Below, in pieces: positions 8,760 through 15,907 of a DNA stretch of 25,934 nucleotides. The stretch comes from an uncultured Pseudoxanthomonas sp. (GTDB lineage Bacteria > Pseudomonadota > Gammaproteobacteria > Xanthomonadales > Xanthomonadaceae): the NCBI RefSeq assembly GCF_946886695.1, contig NZ_CAMPJD010000057.1, positions 1 through 25,934 of the forward strand, in the 5' to 3' direction. A program made the translations under genes and the position numbers. Below the pieces are notes generated by a model. It was given only the letters and a program-made list of their open reading frames with translations, ran no database searches and was not told the origin of the DNA. Every line of letters starts with the position of its first letter. The stretch's first letter is position 1.

Positions 8760-9457
8760 ACCATGCGCTGGCCGTCGAACGGCATCGGGGGATTGTCCGG
8801 ATTGGACGGGTCCATGCGCGGGTCTTCCATCATCTTCTGCATGCCCGCATCGCGCGTGGCCTTGTCCGGCCACTCCACCCACGAGAACGCCACGGTTTCA
8901 TCGTCTTTCGCCTGCACTGCGCGGAAGAAGTCGGTCTGCGTGCCGCGTGGCACGTCGTCGCCCCAGCCTTCGATGATCCGGGTGGCGCCAAACCCCATGA
9001 AGATGGTGTCGAAGGTGTTGGCATAGTCGGTGAAGGCGGCCTTCTTCGCCGTGGGTGCGGCGAGGATGAAGCCGTCGACATAGGATGAAGGCGCCCCGGT
9101 GCTGCCCAGTTCCAGTGCCGGAGTGAAGCCGCCATAGATCAGTCGCTTGCCGTCGAACGGCATCGGGTTGTTCTCCGGTGACATGCGCGGGTCTTCCATC
9201 ATCTTCTTCATGCCGGCATCGCGGGTGGGCTTGTCGGGCCATTCGATCCACGAAAACACCACGCTTTCGTCGTCCTTCGCCTGCACCGCCTTGCGGAAGT
9301 CGGTGACGGTGCCGTCGGGCACGTCGTCGCCCCAGCACTCGATGACTCGGGTGGCCCCCTGTTCGATGAACACGGGGTCGCCGTGGTTGGCATGGTCGAT
9401 GAACTTCTGTTTGTTGGCGGTCGGCACGGCGGCCACGAAACCATCGATGTAAGGCAT
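8720..9457 (-). CDS. tandem DUF1428 protein (two YbaA-like domains)
   Basis: A 245-residue protein made of two copies of the DUF1428 domain, a small alpha/beta-barrel ferredoxin-like fold known from E. coli YbaA, which has a single copy of about 117 residues. Start at 9457 is chosen because GGAGG lies 7 bases upstream and the family begins MPYIDGF. Domain 1 spans residues 1-117 and domain 2 residues 125-245, offset by 123 residues: YIDGF/YVDGF, WGDDVP in both, QAKDDE in both, FSWIEWPDK/FSWVEWPDK, MMEDPRM in both, and YGGF in both. The function of DUF1428 is unknown. The two halves are similar enough at DNA level (for example near 8813 and 9182) to imply a fairly recent internal duplication. 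Confidence 0.9.
   Translation of the reverse strand: MPYIDGFVAAVPTANKQKFIDHANHGDPVFIEQGATRVIECWGDDVPDGTVTDFRKAVQAKDDESVVFSWIEWPDKPTRDAGMKKMMEDPRMSPENNPMPFDGKRLIYGGFTPALELGSTGAPSSYVDGFILAAPTAKKAAFTDYANTFDTIFMGFGATRIIEGWGDDVPRGTQTDFFRAVQAKDDETVAFSWVEWPDKATRDAGMQKMMEDPRMDPSNPDNPPMPFDGQRMVYGGFSPVVELRG
8760..9440. repeat. internal duplication, period 369 bases
   Basis: The two halves of the DUF1428 gene repeat at a spacing of 369 bases (123 codons). Identical or near-identical stretches include the one starting CATGCGCGGGTCTTCCATCA at 8813 and 9182. Confidence 0.75.
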
Positions 9458-9470
9458 GGGAAACCTCCGG

Positions 9471-9508
9471 GGATGCGACGCCGGAATGGCGCCTTCATGG
9501 ATGCGACG
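9471..9508. repeat. 10-bp direct repeat in a divergent promoter region
   Basis: GGATGCGACG occurs at 9471-9480 and 9499-9508, 28 bases apart, between the divergent DUF1428 and membrane-protein genes. It is a possible regulator site; chance cannot be excluded in GC-rich DNA. Confidence 0.3.
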
Positions 9509-9596
9509 AATGGGGCGGGTGGAATTCGACAGACGGCTGGCCGGCACCGGCCGGGCGGGGCGTTCAACCTGCCACGATCCGGACAAAGGTGGTGTG

Positions 9597-10325
9597 ATGG
9601 TTTCTGCAACGGGCGCGGTGCCGCGCCGGGCTGGCCCATGGGGCATCGGCAGCGCGGCGTGGATCCTGGCGCTGGCGGCACTGGTGCTGGCGGGATTCTG
9701 GAAGACGTACTTCAGCCGGTTGAGCCTGGCCGATCTGGTCACGCACCTGCATGCCGGCCTCATGCTGGCATGGATGGCGATGCTGCTGGTACAGCCCTGG
9801 CTGGTGCGGACGCAGCGCATGTCGCTCCACCGGCAGGTGGGGCAGTTCTCGTACGGCGTGATGCCGGGCGTGCTGGTGACGGCGCTGTGGCTGTCGCAGC
9901 TGCGCATGGCCGCGGCACCGCCGGAGATGTTCGGCCTGCAGGCGATGTTGCTGTACCTGGGCACGGCGGCGTCGGTGATGTTGGCGTTGTTCTGGGGGCT
10001 GGCCCTCCGCCATCGTCGCGACTCTGCGCTGCACGCGCGCTACATGGTGGCCACGGCGCTGGTGATGATCGATCCGGCGATGGCGCGCCTGGTGCTGGCG
10101 CTGTTGCCCGAAGGCGTGCGCATCAATCCGTCGTGGGTGGGCTATGCGTTGACCTTCGCCGTGCTGGGGCTGCTCATGTGGTGCGAACGTGCCGCCCCGC
10201 GTGGCCGCGGCGTGTTCCGCTTCGTCACGCTGGTGTTCGTGGTCAACTTCGTGCTGATGCACGTGGTGCCGGGCACGCAGCCGTGGCAGGCGTTCGCGCG
10301 CTGGTGGGGCGGGCTAGCCGGCTGA
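9597..10325 (+). CDS. uncharacterised multi-pass membrane protein
   Basis: A 242-residue protein with about seven hydrophobic helices. The ATG at 9597 follows AAAGGTGGTG; the frame is open further upstream, but that part lacks hydrophobic or conserved character. Conserved-looking features are HLHAGLMLAWMAML in helix 2, SLHRQVGQFSY at the start of helix 3, and RHRRDSALHARYM after helix 5: intramembrane or membrane-edge histidines that could bind heme or metal, as in cytochrome b-like proteins. I cannot assign it to a named family. It is divergent from the DUF1428 gene (139-base spacer) and its stop is only 9 bases from the stop of the convergent DUF1615 gene. Confidence 0.8.
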   Translation: MVSATGAVPRRAGPWGIGSAAWILALAALVLAGFWKTYFSRLSLADLVTHLHAGLMLAWMAMLLVQPWLVRTQRMSLHRQVGQFSYGVMPGVLVTALWLSQLRMAAAPPEMFGLQAMLLYLGTAASVMLALFWGLALRHRRDSALHARYMVATALVMIDPAMARLVLALLPEGVRINPSWVGYALTFAVLGLLMWCERAAPRGRGVFRFVTLVFVVNFVLMHVVPGTQPWQAFARWWGGLAG

Positions 10326-10334
10326 CGCGCGTGC

Positions 10335-11435
10335 TCAGCGCTGCAGGCAATGCCGGTAGCGCTCGTCCACGCGCGTGGCGAACCACGCGGTGGTGAGGTC
10401 GCGGGTGATCTTGGGACTTTCCAGCTTGATGCCGGGAATCATCGCGCGCGGCAGTGATTTGCCGGCGCGGGCCTCGGCCAGGGCATACATGCGCGCGTAC
10501 AGGTCGGTATCGCCGAAGTCGAGCCGGTTGCCGCGCTGGAGTGCGGCGCGGATCGTACGGTCGTCCATCCGCAACGCGTCGGCCAACCTGCGGACCGCGC
10601 GTTCGGTCTGGCCCGGTGTGTCCAGCGGCGCGCCGGGATTCAGCAGGTCCCCGTCCAGTGCGAGGGACACCCCGGTCGCGATGCCGACGGCACTCTGGAA
10701 GGCCGCATTCCGGCTGGCGTACCAGCCGGCGTTGTAGTCGGCGAAGCGATGCACCTTGCGCGTGTAGGGCGTCTGGTATCCCAGCAGGTGGGCGATGCCG
10801 AAATACAGACCGCCGCGACGGGTGAACACTTCATCGCGGATGCTGCTTTCGACGGGATAGGGATAGTCGGAAGCGTTCGATTCTGCGAAGGGGATGCCGA
10901 CCTGCATCGGCCCACCGGTCTGCACCGGGTTGTAGTCCGCGAACAGGCGCTTGCCCAGAGGTACGCTGCCGATCATGTCCTCGTAGATGTCGCTCAGGTC
11001 GCGCTCGGTACGCACCGACTGCAGGCGATCGGCATAGCTGCGCCCGTCGGGCGAGCGCAGCGCCAGCGCGGCATCCACCAGGAACCTGGGCACGTGCAGC
11101 GCCGCCGCGCGCCTGTCGATCTCGCCGCGTGCGATCTTCGGCAGGTTGGCGACCGCCGGATTGGCGACGTAGCCGGATTCCTGTTCGGTCACCGCCAGCA
11201 CTGCGCAGATGTTCTCGCTGTTGGGCTCGATGCGCTGGGCCGCGAACGCGGTCTCGATGTCGGCAGCCCAGCGTTCGCGGTCGACGACCTTGGCCGGCAT
11301 GCGCCGCACGATTTCGCTGCGCGTGTCGGCCGGAGGACGCACAGGGGCGGGCGGTGCGGTGGCGCAGGCCCCCACAAGGAGCGCAGACGCAATCGGGAGC
11401 ACGCGCAGCAGGAAGCGGAGGGCAGGGATCGTCAT
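10335..11435 (-). CDS. DUF1615 lipoprotein with lytic-transglycosylase-like motifs
   Basis: A 366-residue predicted lipoprotein: basic start, hydrophobic segment and lipobox LLVGAC with the acylated cysteine at residue 24, then a Pro/Ala-rich linker. The start at 11435 places the signal peptide at the N-terminus. The body resembles DUF1615 proteins of proteobacteria. Reading it against the soluble lytic transglycosylase fold, three motifs appear in the right order: EQESGYVANPAV (residues 84-95, putative catalytic E86), GGPMQVG (174-180, like GLMQ), and ADYNAGWYASRN (232-243, like AYNAG). That suggests a cell-wall enzyme acting on peptidoglycan from the outer membrane; activity is inference. 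It has no obvious ribosome site, and TATGCT lies 6 bases before the ATG. Confidence 0.88.
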   Translation of the reverse strand: MTIPALRFLLRVLPIASALLVGACATAPPAPVRPPADTRSEIVRRMPAKVVDRERWAADIETAFAAQRIEPNSENICAVLAVTEQESGYVANPAVANLPKIARGEIDRRAAALHVPRFLVDAALALRSPDGRSYADRLQSVRTERDLSDIYEDMIGSVPLGKRLFADYNPVQTGGPMQVGIPFAESNASDYPYPVESSIRDEVFTRRGGLYFGIAHLLGYQTPYTRKVHRFADYNAGWYASRNAAFQSAVGIATGVSLALDGDLLNPGAPLDTPGQTERAVRRLADALRMDDRTIRAALQRGNRLDFGDTDLYARMYALAEARAGKSLPRAMIPGIKLESPKITRDLTTAWFATRVDERYRHCLQR

Positions 11436-11441
11436 GCGCGC

Positions 11442-11447
11442 AGCATA
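11442..11447 (-). promoter_or_regulatory. possible -10 element, leaderless start
   Basis: TATGCT on the - strand lies 6 bases before the ATG of the DUF1615 gene, which lacks a Shine-Dalgarno sequence. Transcription would start at or next to the A of the ATG. No clear -35 partner was found. Confidence 0.25.
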
Positions 11448-11540
11448 CGTAGCGCGGCGGTGGGATGCACCATGGTTCGCCGCGTCATGACCTTGCGTGC
11501 CGGGCATGGATAATCACAGTTCCGCACCCCTTGTCCGCCG

Positions 11541-12215
11541 ATGATCGACACACTCGACAATCCATTCTGGGCTGCTCTGGATTCGATCCACCGCGACATC
11601 GCCTTGCGTGCGGGCGAGGTTGCTCGGTATCCGGCCGACCACGCGCCGTTCCTCGGAGTCGCTTCCCCTGCGGTCCGCGTCGGTGATGCTTTCGAACGCA
11701 TGGTCGCGCCGGGCGAATCGGTCTATCTGCTCGGCGTCGCGCCCACGATGCCGGCGGGCTGGGCGCTGCAGGCGTTCCGGCCGCTGGCGCAGATGGTCTG
11801 CGATGCGCCGCTGGCGTCCGTGGACGGGCCGGAGGTCGTGCCGTTGGGCGAAGCCCAGCGGGCCGACGTACTGACGTTGACGGCCCTGGTGTATCCGCAC
11901 TACTTCAGGCCGTGCACGATGGACATGGGACGTTACTTCGGCATCTACGAACAGGGCCGGCTCGCCGCGATGATCGGGGAACGGCTGGGCAGCGACGCCA
12001 CCCGCGAGATGAGCGCGATCTGCACGCACCCGGACTTCAATGGCCGCGGCTACGCGCGTCGCCTGACCGTGTGGCTGACCAACGACACGCTGGCGCGTGG
12101 CATGCAGCCGTTCCTGCATGTCAGCCATGAAAATCCGCGGGCCAAGCAGTTGTACGAGCAGCTTGGCTATCGCGTGCGACGCGATATCGGCTTCTGGTCG
12201 CTGCGGCGCGCGTGA
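11541..12215 (+). CDS. GNAT-family N-acetyltransferase (FR47-like)
   Basis: A 224-residue protein. The C-terminal half holds the acetyl-CoA-binding core: a strand ending MSAICTHPDF, the pyrophosphate loop NGRGYARRL (near residues 166-174), and the closing motif SHENPRAKQLYEQLGY, the pattern seen in FR47-like acetyltransferases. The N-terminal 100 residues are less conserved and probably set substrate choice, which is unknown. It is divergent from the DUF1615 gene (105-base spacer, with a GATAAT hexamer at 11509-11514 as a possible -10) and convergent with the AraC-type regulator gene, whose stop is 20 bases away. No clear ribosome site precedes the ATG. Confidence 0.9.
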   Translation: MIDTLDNPFWAALDSIHRDIALRAGEVARYPADHAPFLGVASPAVRVGDAFERMVAPGESVYLLGVAPTMPAGWALQAFRPLAQMVCDAPLASVDGPEVVPLGEAQRADVLTLTALVYPHYFRPCTMDMGRYFGIYEQGRLAAMIGERLGSDATREMSAICTHPDFNGRGYARRLTVWLTNDTLARGMQPFLHVSHENPRAKQLYEQLGYRVRRDIGFWSLRRA

Positions 12216-12235
12216 GGAGGGATGCGCAGCGGGCG

Positions 12236-13273
12236 CTAGGGTGCGCCTGCCTGCTGCAGCATGCGGCGCATGCCGCCGAAGCGCCGGCGGTACTGCGCGG
12301 GCGACAGGCCGACCTTGCGCCGGAACAGGCGGCTGAAGTAGGCCGCGTCCTCGTAGCCCACGGCCTGCGCAATGGCTTCGACGGCGTCGTTACCGGTTTC
12401 CAGCTGCTGCTTGGCTTCTTCCAGCCGCAGCGTGTGCACGTACTCGAGCGGCGACAGGCCCGTCGCCTGCTGGAACCGGCGCGCGAACGTGCGCTCGGCC
12501 AGGCCGCTGGCCTGCAACATGCCCGCGACGGGCGCCGGCGTGTCGTAGTGCTGCGCGATCCACACCTGCGACCGGGTGACCGCGGTGTCCGAATTGGTGC
12601 GCGTACGCGCGAGGTTGGCGAAGGGCTGCTGGCCGGTCTGGTGCCAGTCGATCAGGAACACGCGCGCCGTCTGCATGGCGCATTCGATGCCGGCCACGCG
12701 TGCGATCAGGTACAGCGACAGGTCCTGCCAGCTGGAACCTCCGCCCCCCATCACCAGGCGCTGGTCCGGGCCGGCGGTGACGACCACGCGTTGCGGATGG
12801 ACCTTCACCCGGGGGTGCCGTTCGGCCATCGCGTCGCAGTACGCCCAATGCGTGGTGGCATCGCTGCCGTCGAGCAGGCCGGTTTCCGCCAGCAGCATCG
12901 CGCCGGTGCAGGCGGCGGCGATCACGCTGCCGCGGGCATGGCAGTCGCGCAGCCAGCGGGCTTCCTCTTCGTAGCCGTGCAGGGCGATGTCGCCCGGGTA
13001 GATGGCCAGGTCGGGGATGCAGATGAAATCCGGGTCGGGCAGGTCGCGCATCGCCACCTCCGGGGTTACCACGATGCCGTTGATGACCGGCATGGGCGTA
13101 GTGTCGCGCGCCACCACGATGGGACGGAACACCGAAGCACCCGGTGGCTCTCCGATCATCGCCGGCCAGTCTCGACCAGCGGAATTGAACAGGTCGTACA
13201 TGCCGTACAGCACCGACGCGGCGGCACCGTGGGTGGCGAGCAGGGCGATGGTGGGGGGATCGCGGCGTGGCAT
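12236..13273 (-). CDS. GlxA-type AraC-family regulator with DJ-1/PfpI domain
   Basis: A 345-residue transcription factor. Residues 8-190 form a class-I amidotransferase-like (DJ-1/PfpI) domain with an intact nucleophile elbow AACTGAMLLAE (Cys122) and a following HWAY (His142). Residues 240-333 form the AraC DNA-binding domain with two helix-turn-helix motifs (VAGMLQASGLAERTFARRFQ and VEAIAQAVGYEDAAYFSRLF). Known relatives such as GlxA/CdhR/GbdR sense small metabolites through the N-terminal domain. It is divergent from the hydroxylase gene with a 100-base spacer containing two copies of CGGAAATG, so it probably controls itself and that gene. The inducer cannot be deduced. Confidence 0.93.
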   Translation of the reverse strand: MPRRDPPTIALLATHGAAASVLYGMYDLFNSAGRDWPAMIGEPPGASVFRPIVVARDTTPMPVINGIVVTPEVAMRDLPDPDFICIPDLAIYPGDIALHGYEEEARWLRDCHARGSVIAAACTGAMLLAETGLLDGSDATTHWAYCDAMAERHPRVKVHPQRVVVTAGPDQRLVMGGGGSSWQDLSLYLIARVAGIECAMQTARVFLIDWHQTGQQPFANLARTRTNSDTAVTRSQVWIAQHYDTPAPVAGMLQASGLAERTFARRFQQATGLSPLEYVHTLRLEEAKQQLETGNDAVEAIAQAVGYEDAAYFSRLFRRKVGLSPAQYRRRFGGMRRMLQQAGAP

Positions 13274-13275
13274 GA

Positions 13276-13303
13276 CGGAAATGTCAGGTTGGCGGCGGAA
13301 ATG
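13276..13303. promoter_or_regulatory. direct repeat, candidate AraC-type operator
   Basis: CGGAAATG occurs at 13276-13283 and again at 13296-13303, exactly 20 bases apart, about two helical turns, the usual arrangement of AraC-family half-sites. TGAC-N6-GTCA overlaps the first copy (13273-13286). The first copy sits 2 bases upstream of the regulator's start codon. Confidence 0.4.
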
Positions 13304-13373
13304 GCTGCGGTGTCAGTGCCTGGCGGCCCGTATCGTGCGGCCTCCCCCGTAGTAGAACAGAGCTGCTGCCGTC

Positions 13374-14132
13374 ATGCCATCGCCCCTCGAACTCCTGCTT
13401 CACCCGTTGTCGTTCGCCTTCTTCGGCATGTATGCCGTGCTGATGCTGTGGGAGGCGATGGCTCCCGCGCGCGTACTCCCGCGCGTCGCGCGCTGGCGCA
13501 CGCGGGGCCTGCTGGCGGCGGTGTTCTACTTCTTGCTGTCGTCCTATCTGCCGATGCTGTGGACGCAGTACCTGCTGCCCCTGCAGCTGGTCGACCTGAG
13601 TCATCTCGCGTGGCCGGTCGGTGGACTGGTCGGCCTGCTGGTGTACCAGGCACTCGCGTACGCGTGGCACCGTGCATTGCATGCCAGCGACGTGCTGTGG
13701 CGCTTCGGCCACCAGCTGCATCACAGCGCGGAGCGGTTGGATACGTTCAGCACGTTCTGGTTCAGTCCGCTCGATACGCTGGGCTGGACCGCTGTCGGCA
13801 GTCTCGCGCTGACGCTGATCGCCGGGCTGAGTCCGGAGGCGACCACGTTTGCGCTGCTGGCGGCCACGCTGCTGGCGATGCTGACCCATGCCAACGTAAA
13901 CACGCCACGCTGGCTGGGCTGGTTCGTCGAGCGCCCCGAGATGCACTCCTGGCATCATGCGCGAGGTTTGCACCGGCAGAACTATTCCGAACTGCCGGTG
14001 TTCGACCTGCTGTTCGGCACCTTCCACAACCCGCGCGGCTTCGCCCCGCAGACGGGTTTCCACGAAGGCGGTTCCGCGCGGGTCATCGAGATGATGATGG
14101 GGCGCGACGTGGCACGCGATGCAGCTTCGTGA
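13374..14132 (+). CDS. sterol desaturase / fatty acid hydroxylase family protein
   Basis: A 252-residue membrane enzyme of the di-iron fatty acid hydroxylase superfamily. Helices lie near residues 10-30, 45-70 and 78-98. The histidine clusters that ligate the two irons are all visible: HRALH (99-103), HQLHH (113-117), THAN (His172) and HSWHHARGLH (191-200). Reactions in the family are oxygen-dependent C-H hydroxylation or desaturation of lipids; the substrate is unknown. It stands alone, divergent from the GlxA-type regulator. A short hairpin follows at 14157-14178. No strong ribosome site precedes the ATG. Confidence 0.92.
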   Translation: MPSPLELLLHPLSFAFFGMYAVLMLWEAMAPARVLPRVARWRTRGLLAAVFYFLLSSYLPMLWTQYLLPLQLVDLSHLAWPVGGLVGLLVYQALAYAWHRALHASDVLWRFGHQLHHSAERLDTFSTFWFSPLDTLGWTAVGSLALTLIAGLSPEATTFALLAATLLAMLTHANVNTPRWLGWFVERPEMHSWHHARGLHRQNYSELPVFDLLFGTFHNPRGFAPQTGFHEGGSARVIEMMMGRDVARDAAS

Positions 14133-14139
14133 AGCCACG

Positions 14140-14171
14140 TTGACATCGTCATGCGCAGCGGCGGCTATGGT
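14140..14171 (+). promoter_or_regulatory. possible promoter of the SpoIIAA-like gene
   Basis: A perfect TTGACA (14140-14145) is followed by TATGGT (14166-14171). The 20-base spacer is longer than usual, so one of the two may be wrong. Confidence 0.3.
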
Positions 14172-14178
14172 CGCCGCT
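14157..14178 (+). terminator. short hairpin with T run
   Basis: AGCGGCG (14157-14163) pairs with CGCCGCT (14172-14178) around an 8-base loop and is followed by TT. It lies 25 bases after the hydroxylase stop. It overlaps the candidate -10 of the next gene, so only one of the two readings may hold. Confidence 0.35.
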
Positions 14179-14198
14179 TTCGCATGAGGAGGCACCGC

Positions 14199-14588
14199 AT
14201 GATCGAGATCCTGGCCAGCCCGCCGCACGTGGCCGCGTACCGGTTCACCGACCAGATGACGGGCGAGGACTACGACGCGTGCATCGCCGACCTGGAAACC
14301 CGACTGGCGCGCTTCCCCCGCATCGCCGTGCTCAGTGACCTCAGCGATATGCAGGGCGTGTCGCTGGAAGCGGTCGCCAAGGACCTGCGCTATGCGGCAT
14401 CCAAGCTGGGCGAGTTCGGGCGCTTCGCGCGCGCGGCCATCGTCACCGACAAACGCTGGCTGCTCGCCGCCACCGAATTCGCCGGGCATCTGTTGCCGCA
14501 TACCGAGGTGCGCACATTCGCCCAGGACGAGCGCGTGCTCGCATTGGCCTGGGCGGCGGAACTCGATCCGCACGCGCCGACCCCCTGA
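14199..14588 (+). CDS. SpoIIAA-like (STAS-fold) protein
   Basis: A 129-residue cytoplasmic protein. The ATG at 14199 is preceded by AGGAGG with a 6-base gap; the frame opens upstream but without a ribosome site. The pattern of an N-terminal strand (VAAYRFTDQMTGEDYD), a central ISDL-like strand (IAVLSDLSDM), a strand with conserved TDKRWL (near residue 84) and a C-terminal AWAAEL helix matches the SpoIIAA-like family, which has the STAS fold and is found near lipid or membrane functions in many proteobacteria. Function is not known. It may be read from its own promoter just upstream. Confidence 0.85.
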   Translation: MIEILASPPHVAAYRFTDQMTGEDYDACIADLETRLARFPRIAVLSDLSDMQGVSLEAVAKDLRYAASKLGEFGRFARAAIVTDKRWLLAATEFAGHLLPHTEVRTFAQDERVLALAWAAELDPHAPTP

Positions 14589-14592
14589 GAGC

Positions 14593-14691
14593 TTACGGGA
14601 ACAGCGCCCCGCTGAGCACCGCCAGCGTCATCCCCAGCCCCATGAAGGCCAGGCGGCGCAGGAGCGAGAAGGGGGCGGTCGAACGGTGCAT
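14593..14691 (-). CDS. 32-residue single-pass membrane small protein (candidate)
   Basis: A short frame from ATG (14691) to TAA (14593). The peptide starts with a polar segment (MHRSTAPFSLLRR) and continues as one hydrophobic helix (LAFMGLGMTLAVLSGALF). The positive-then-hydrophobic layout is that of a small inner-membrane protein. It reads in the same direction as the thioredoxin-fold gene, 89 bases downstream of that stop, and fills part of an otherwise empty gap. The ribosome site is weak (GGAT about 7 bases upstream), so expression is uncertain. Confidence 0.45.
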   Translation of the reverse strand: MHRSTAPFSLLRRLAFMGLGMTLAVLSGALFP

Positions 14692-14780
14692 CGTGCTATC
14701 CAAACCCAACGGGCGCGAACGCGCCGTGAAACCCCTGTGCCTCATCCAACGCCACTACCGGTGGCCACCGGCCAGCGGCT

Positions 14781-15353
14781 TCACGCGGGCAGCGCGCATC
14801 CGTCCGGACCGCAGCTTTCACCCGCCACCGTCCGGGATTGCGCCCCGCCGGCACGTGGGCCCGCCTTTGCCTCATGCACCAGCGAGGCGATCTGCGCGCC
14901 CAGCACCAAGTCGCTGACCTGGCCGAAATGCTGGTGGCGGATACGTCCCTGCGCGTCTATGAGGGTGAGCGTGGGCGTGCCGCGCATCGCGTAGGCTTCC
15001 ATCGTCTGTGGAATCGGGCCCTGTGTGCCGGGGCGGTCCACGCCGACCGGGAAACCGATGCGGTACTCGTGCAGGAAGGCCTGCAGCGACACTGGCGTCA
15101 TCGCGTCATGGTGTTCGAACACGGTGTGCAGTCCGATCACCGCGACCTGGTCGCCGGGGAACGTGGCATGCACGCGCGCGGCCTGCGGCAGGCCGTGCGA
15201 CACGCAGCCGGGGCAGAGCATCTCGAAGGCTTCCAGCACGACGACCTGGCCTCGCAGGGATTCCAGGATGATGGCTTCGGGTGTGTTGAACCAGCGGTCC
15301 ACCTGCCAGGGTGGCGCCGGTCGGAGTTCGTCGGCATGGCGAGACAGGCCCAC
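14781..15353 (-). CDS. thioredoxin-fold redoxin (TlpA/AhpC-like)
   Basis: A 190-residue protein of the thioredoxin superfamily. The redox-active pair is CPGC (Cys47, Cys50) after the strand VVVLEAFEML, and the cis-proline loop is RGTPTLTLID (Pro127). There is no signal peptide, so it is predicted cytoplasmic. The C-terminal tail has a second cysteine pair, CGPDGC (181-186), outside the fold. The GTG start at 15353 follows the stop of the HD gene by 4 bases, which implies translational coupling; no ATG in frame fits better. Its partners are unknown; a reductase for the HD or propeller protein is a possibility without direct support. Confidence 0.87.
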   Translation of the reverse strand: MGLSRHADELRPAPPWQVDRWFNTPEAIILESLRGQVVVLEAFEMLCPGCVSHGLPQAARVHATFPGDQVAVIGLHTVFEHHDAMTPVSLQAFLHEYRIGFPVGVDRPGTQGPIPQTMEAYAMRGTPTLTLIDAQGRIRHQHFGQVSDLVLGAQIASLVHEAKAGPRAGGAQSRTVAGESCGPDGCALPA

Positions 15354-15357
15354 CGCG

Positions 15358-15891
15358 TCACCAGCGCATCATCGGCAGCGGATCGAACGGATGCCGGCGC
15401 AGCCGTTGCAGGGTGAGCACCGCCAGGCGCCGGTGGAAGCCGGCATTCGGGAAGGCGTCCATCACCTCGCGCACGGCGGTGTGGGGAAGCCCGAAGCGCC
15501 GGATCCCGCGGCTGACATCGATCCAGTCCGCGCGACGGAACGCCTCCACGCTGGCGTGCGTACCGGGTGGCATGTCGCGGATCCTGTGGTGCCCATCGAT
15601 CATGGCCTCGACCTCTTCGCACCAGTCGGCACGGCCGGTCGCCTGCAGATGCGCGCGCGCCAGCTGGCGCGAGGGTGGCAGGTAGTCGAACGTGCCGGCC
15701 GTCCAGATGCCCAGGTCGTGGAAGGCCACGGCGAGGCTCAACTTCTCGAGCGCATCCCCATCGCCGGGCGCCAGCCGCCAGTAGAAGTTCGCCACCCGGT
15801 ACGCGTGATGACGGTACCCGGTGGCATCGTCGCCCAGCGCCGCCGCGTGCGCGGCGAGCAGGGCATCCAGCGTCGGCAGCGCGGTCAGCAT
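15358..15891 (-). CDS. HD-domain protein
   Basis: A 177-residue protein with the metal-binding residues of the HD phosphohydrolase superfamily in order: His28/His29 (YRHHAYRV), His58-Asp59 (AFHDLG), His101/His102 (DGHHRI) and Asp122 (ADWIDVS). Start at 15891 is chosen because the upstream frame is basic and unlike the family. Members hydrolyse phosphate esters of nucleotides or related compounds; the substrate here is unknown. It is the third gene of a four-gene unit, 16 bases after the membrane-protein gene and 4 bases before the redoxin gene. Confidence 0.87.
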   Translation of the reverse strand: MLTALPTLDALLAAHAAALGDDATGYRHHAYRVANFYWRLAPGDGDALEKLSLAVAFHDLGIWTAGTFDYLPPSRQLARAHLQATGRADWCEEVEAMIDGHHRIRDMPPGTHASVEAFRRADWIDVSRGIRRFGLPHTAVREVMDAFPNAGFHRRLAVLTLQRLRRHPFDPLPMMRW

Positions 15892-15907
15892 GGCCGCGTA
15901 GGCCGGC

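Noticed and set aside
9458..9964. Upstream extension of the DUF1428 gene to about 9964
   Set aside because: The added residues are unlike the family, overlap the divergent membrane-protein gene, and a good ribosome site precedes the ATG at 9457.
12212..14143. Long open frame of 643 codons on the + strand
   Set aside because: It covers a clear AraC-type regulator on the other strand and the hydroxylase in another frame; the translation is rich in Arg, Gly and Ala without motifs.
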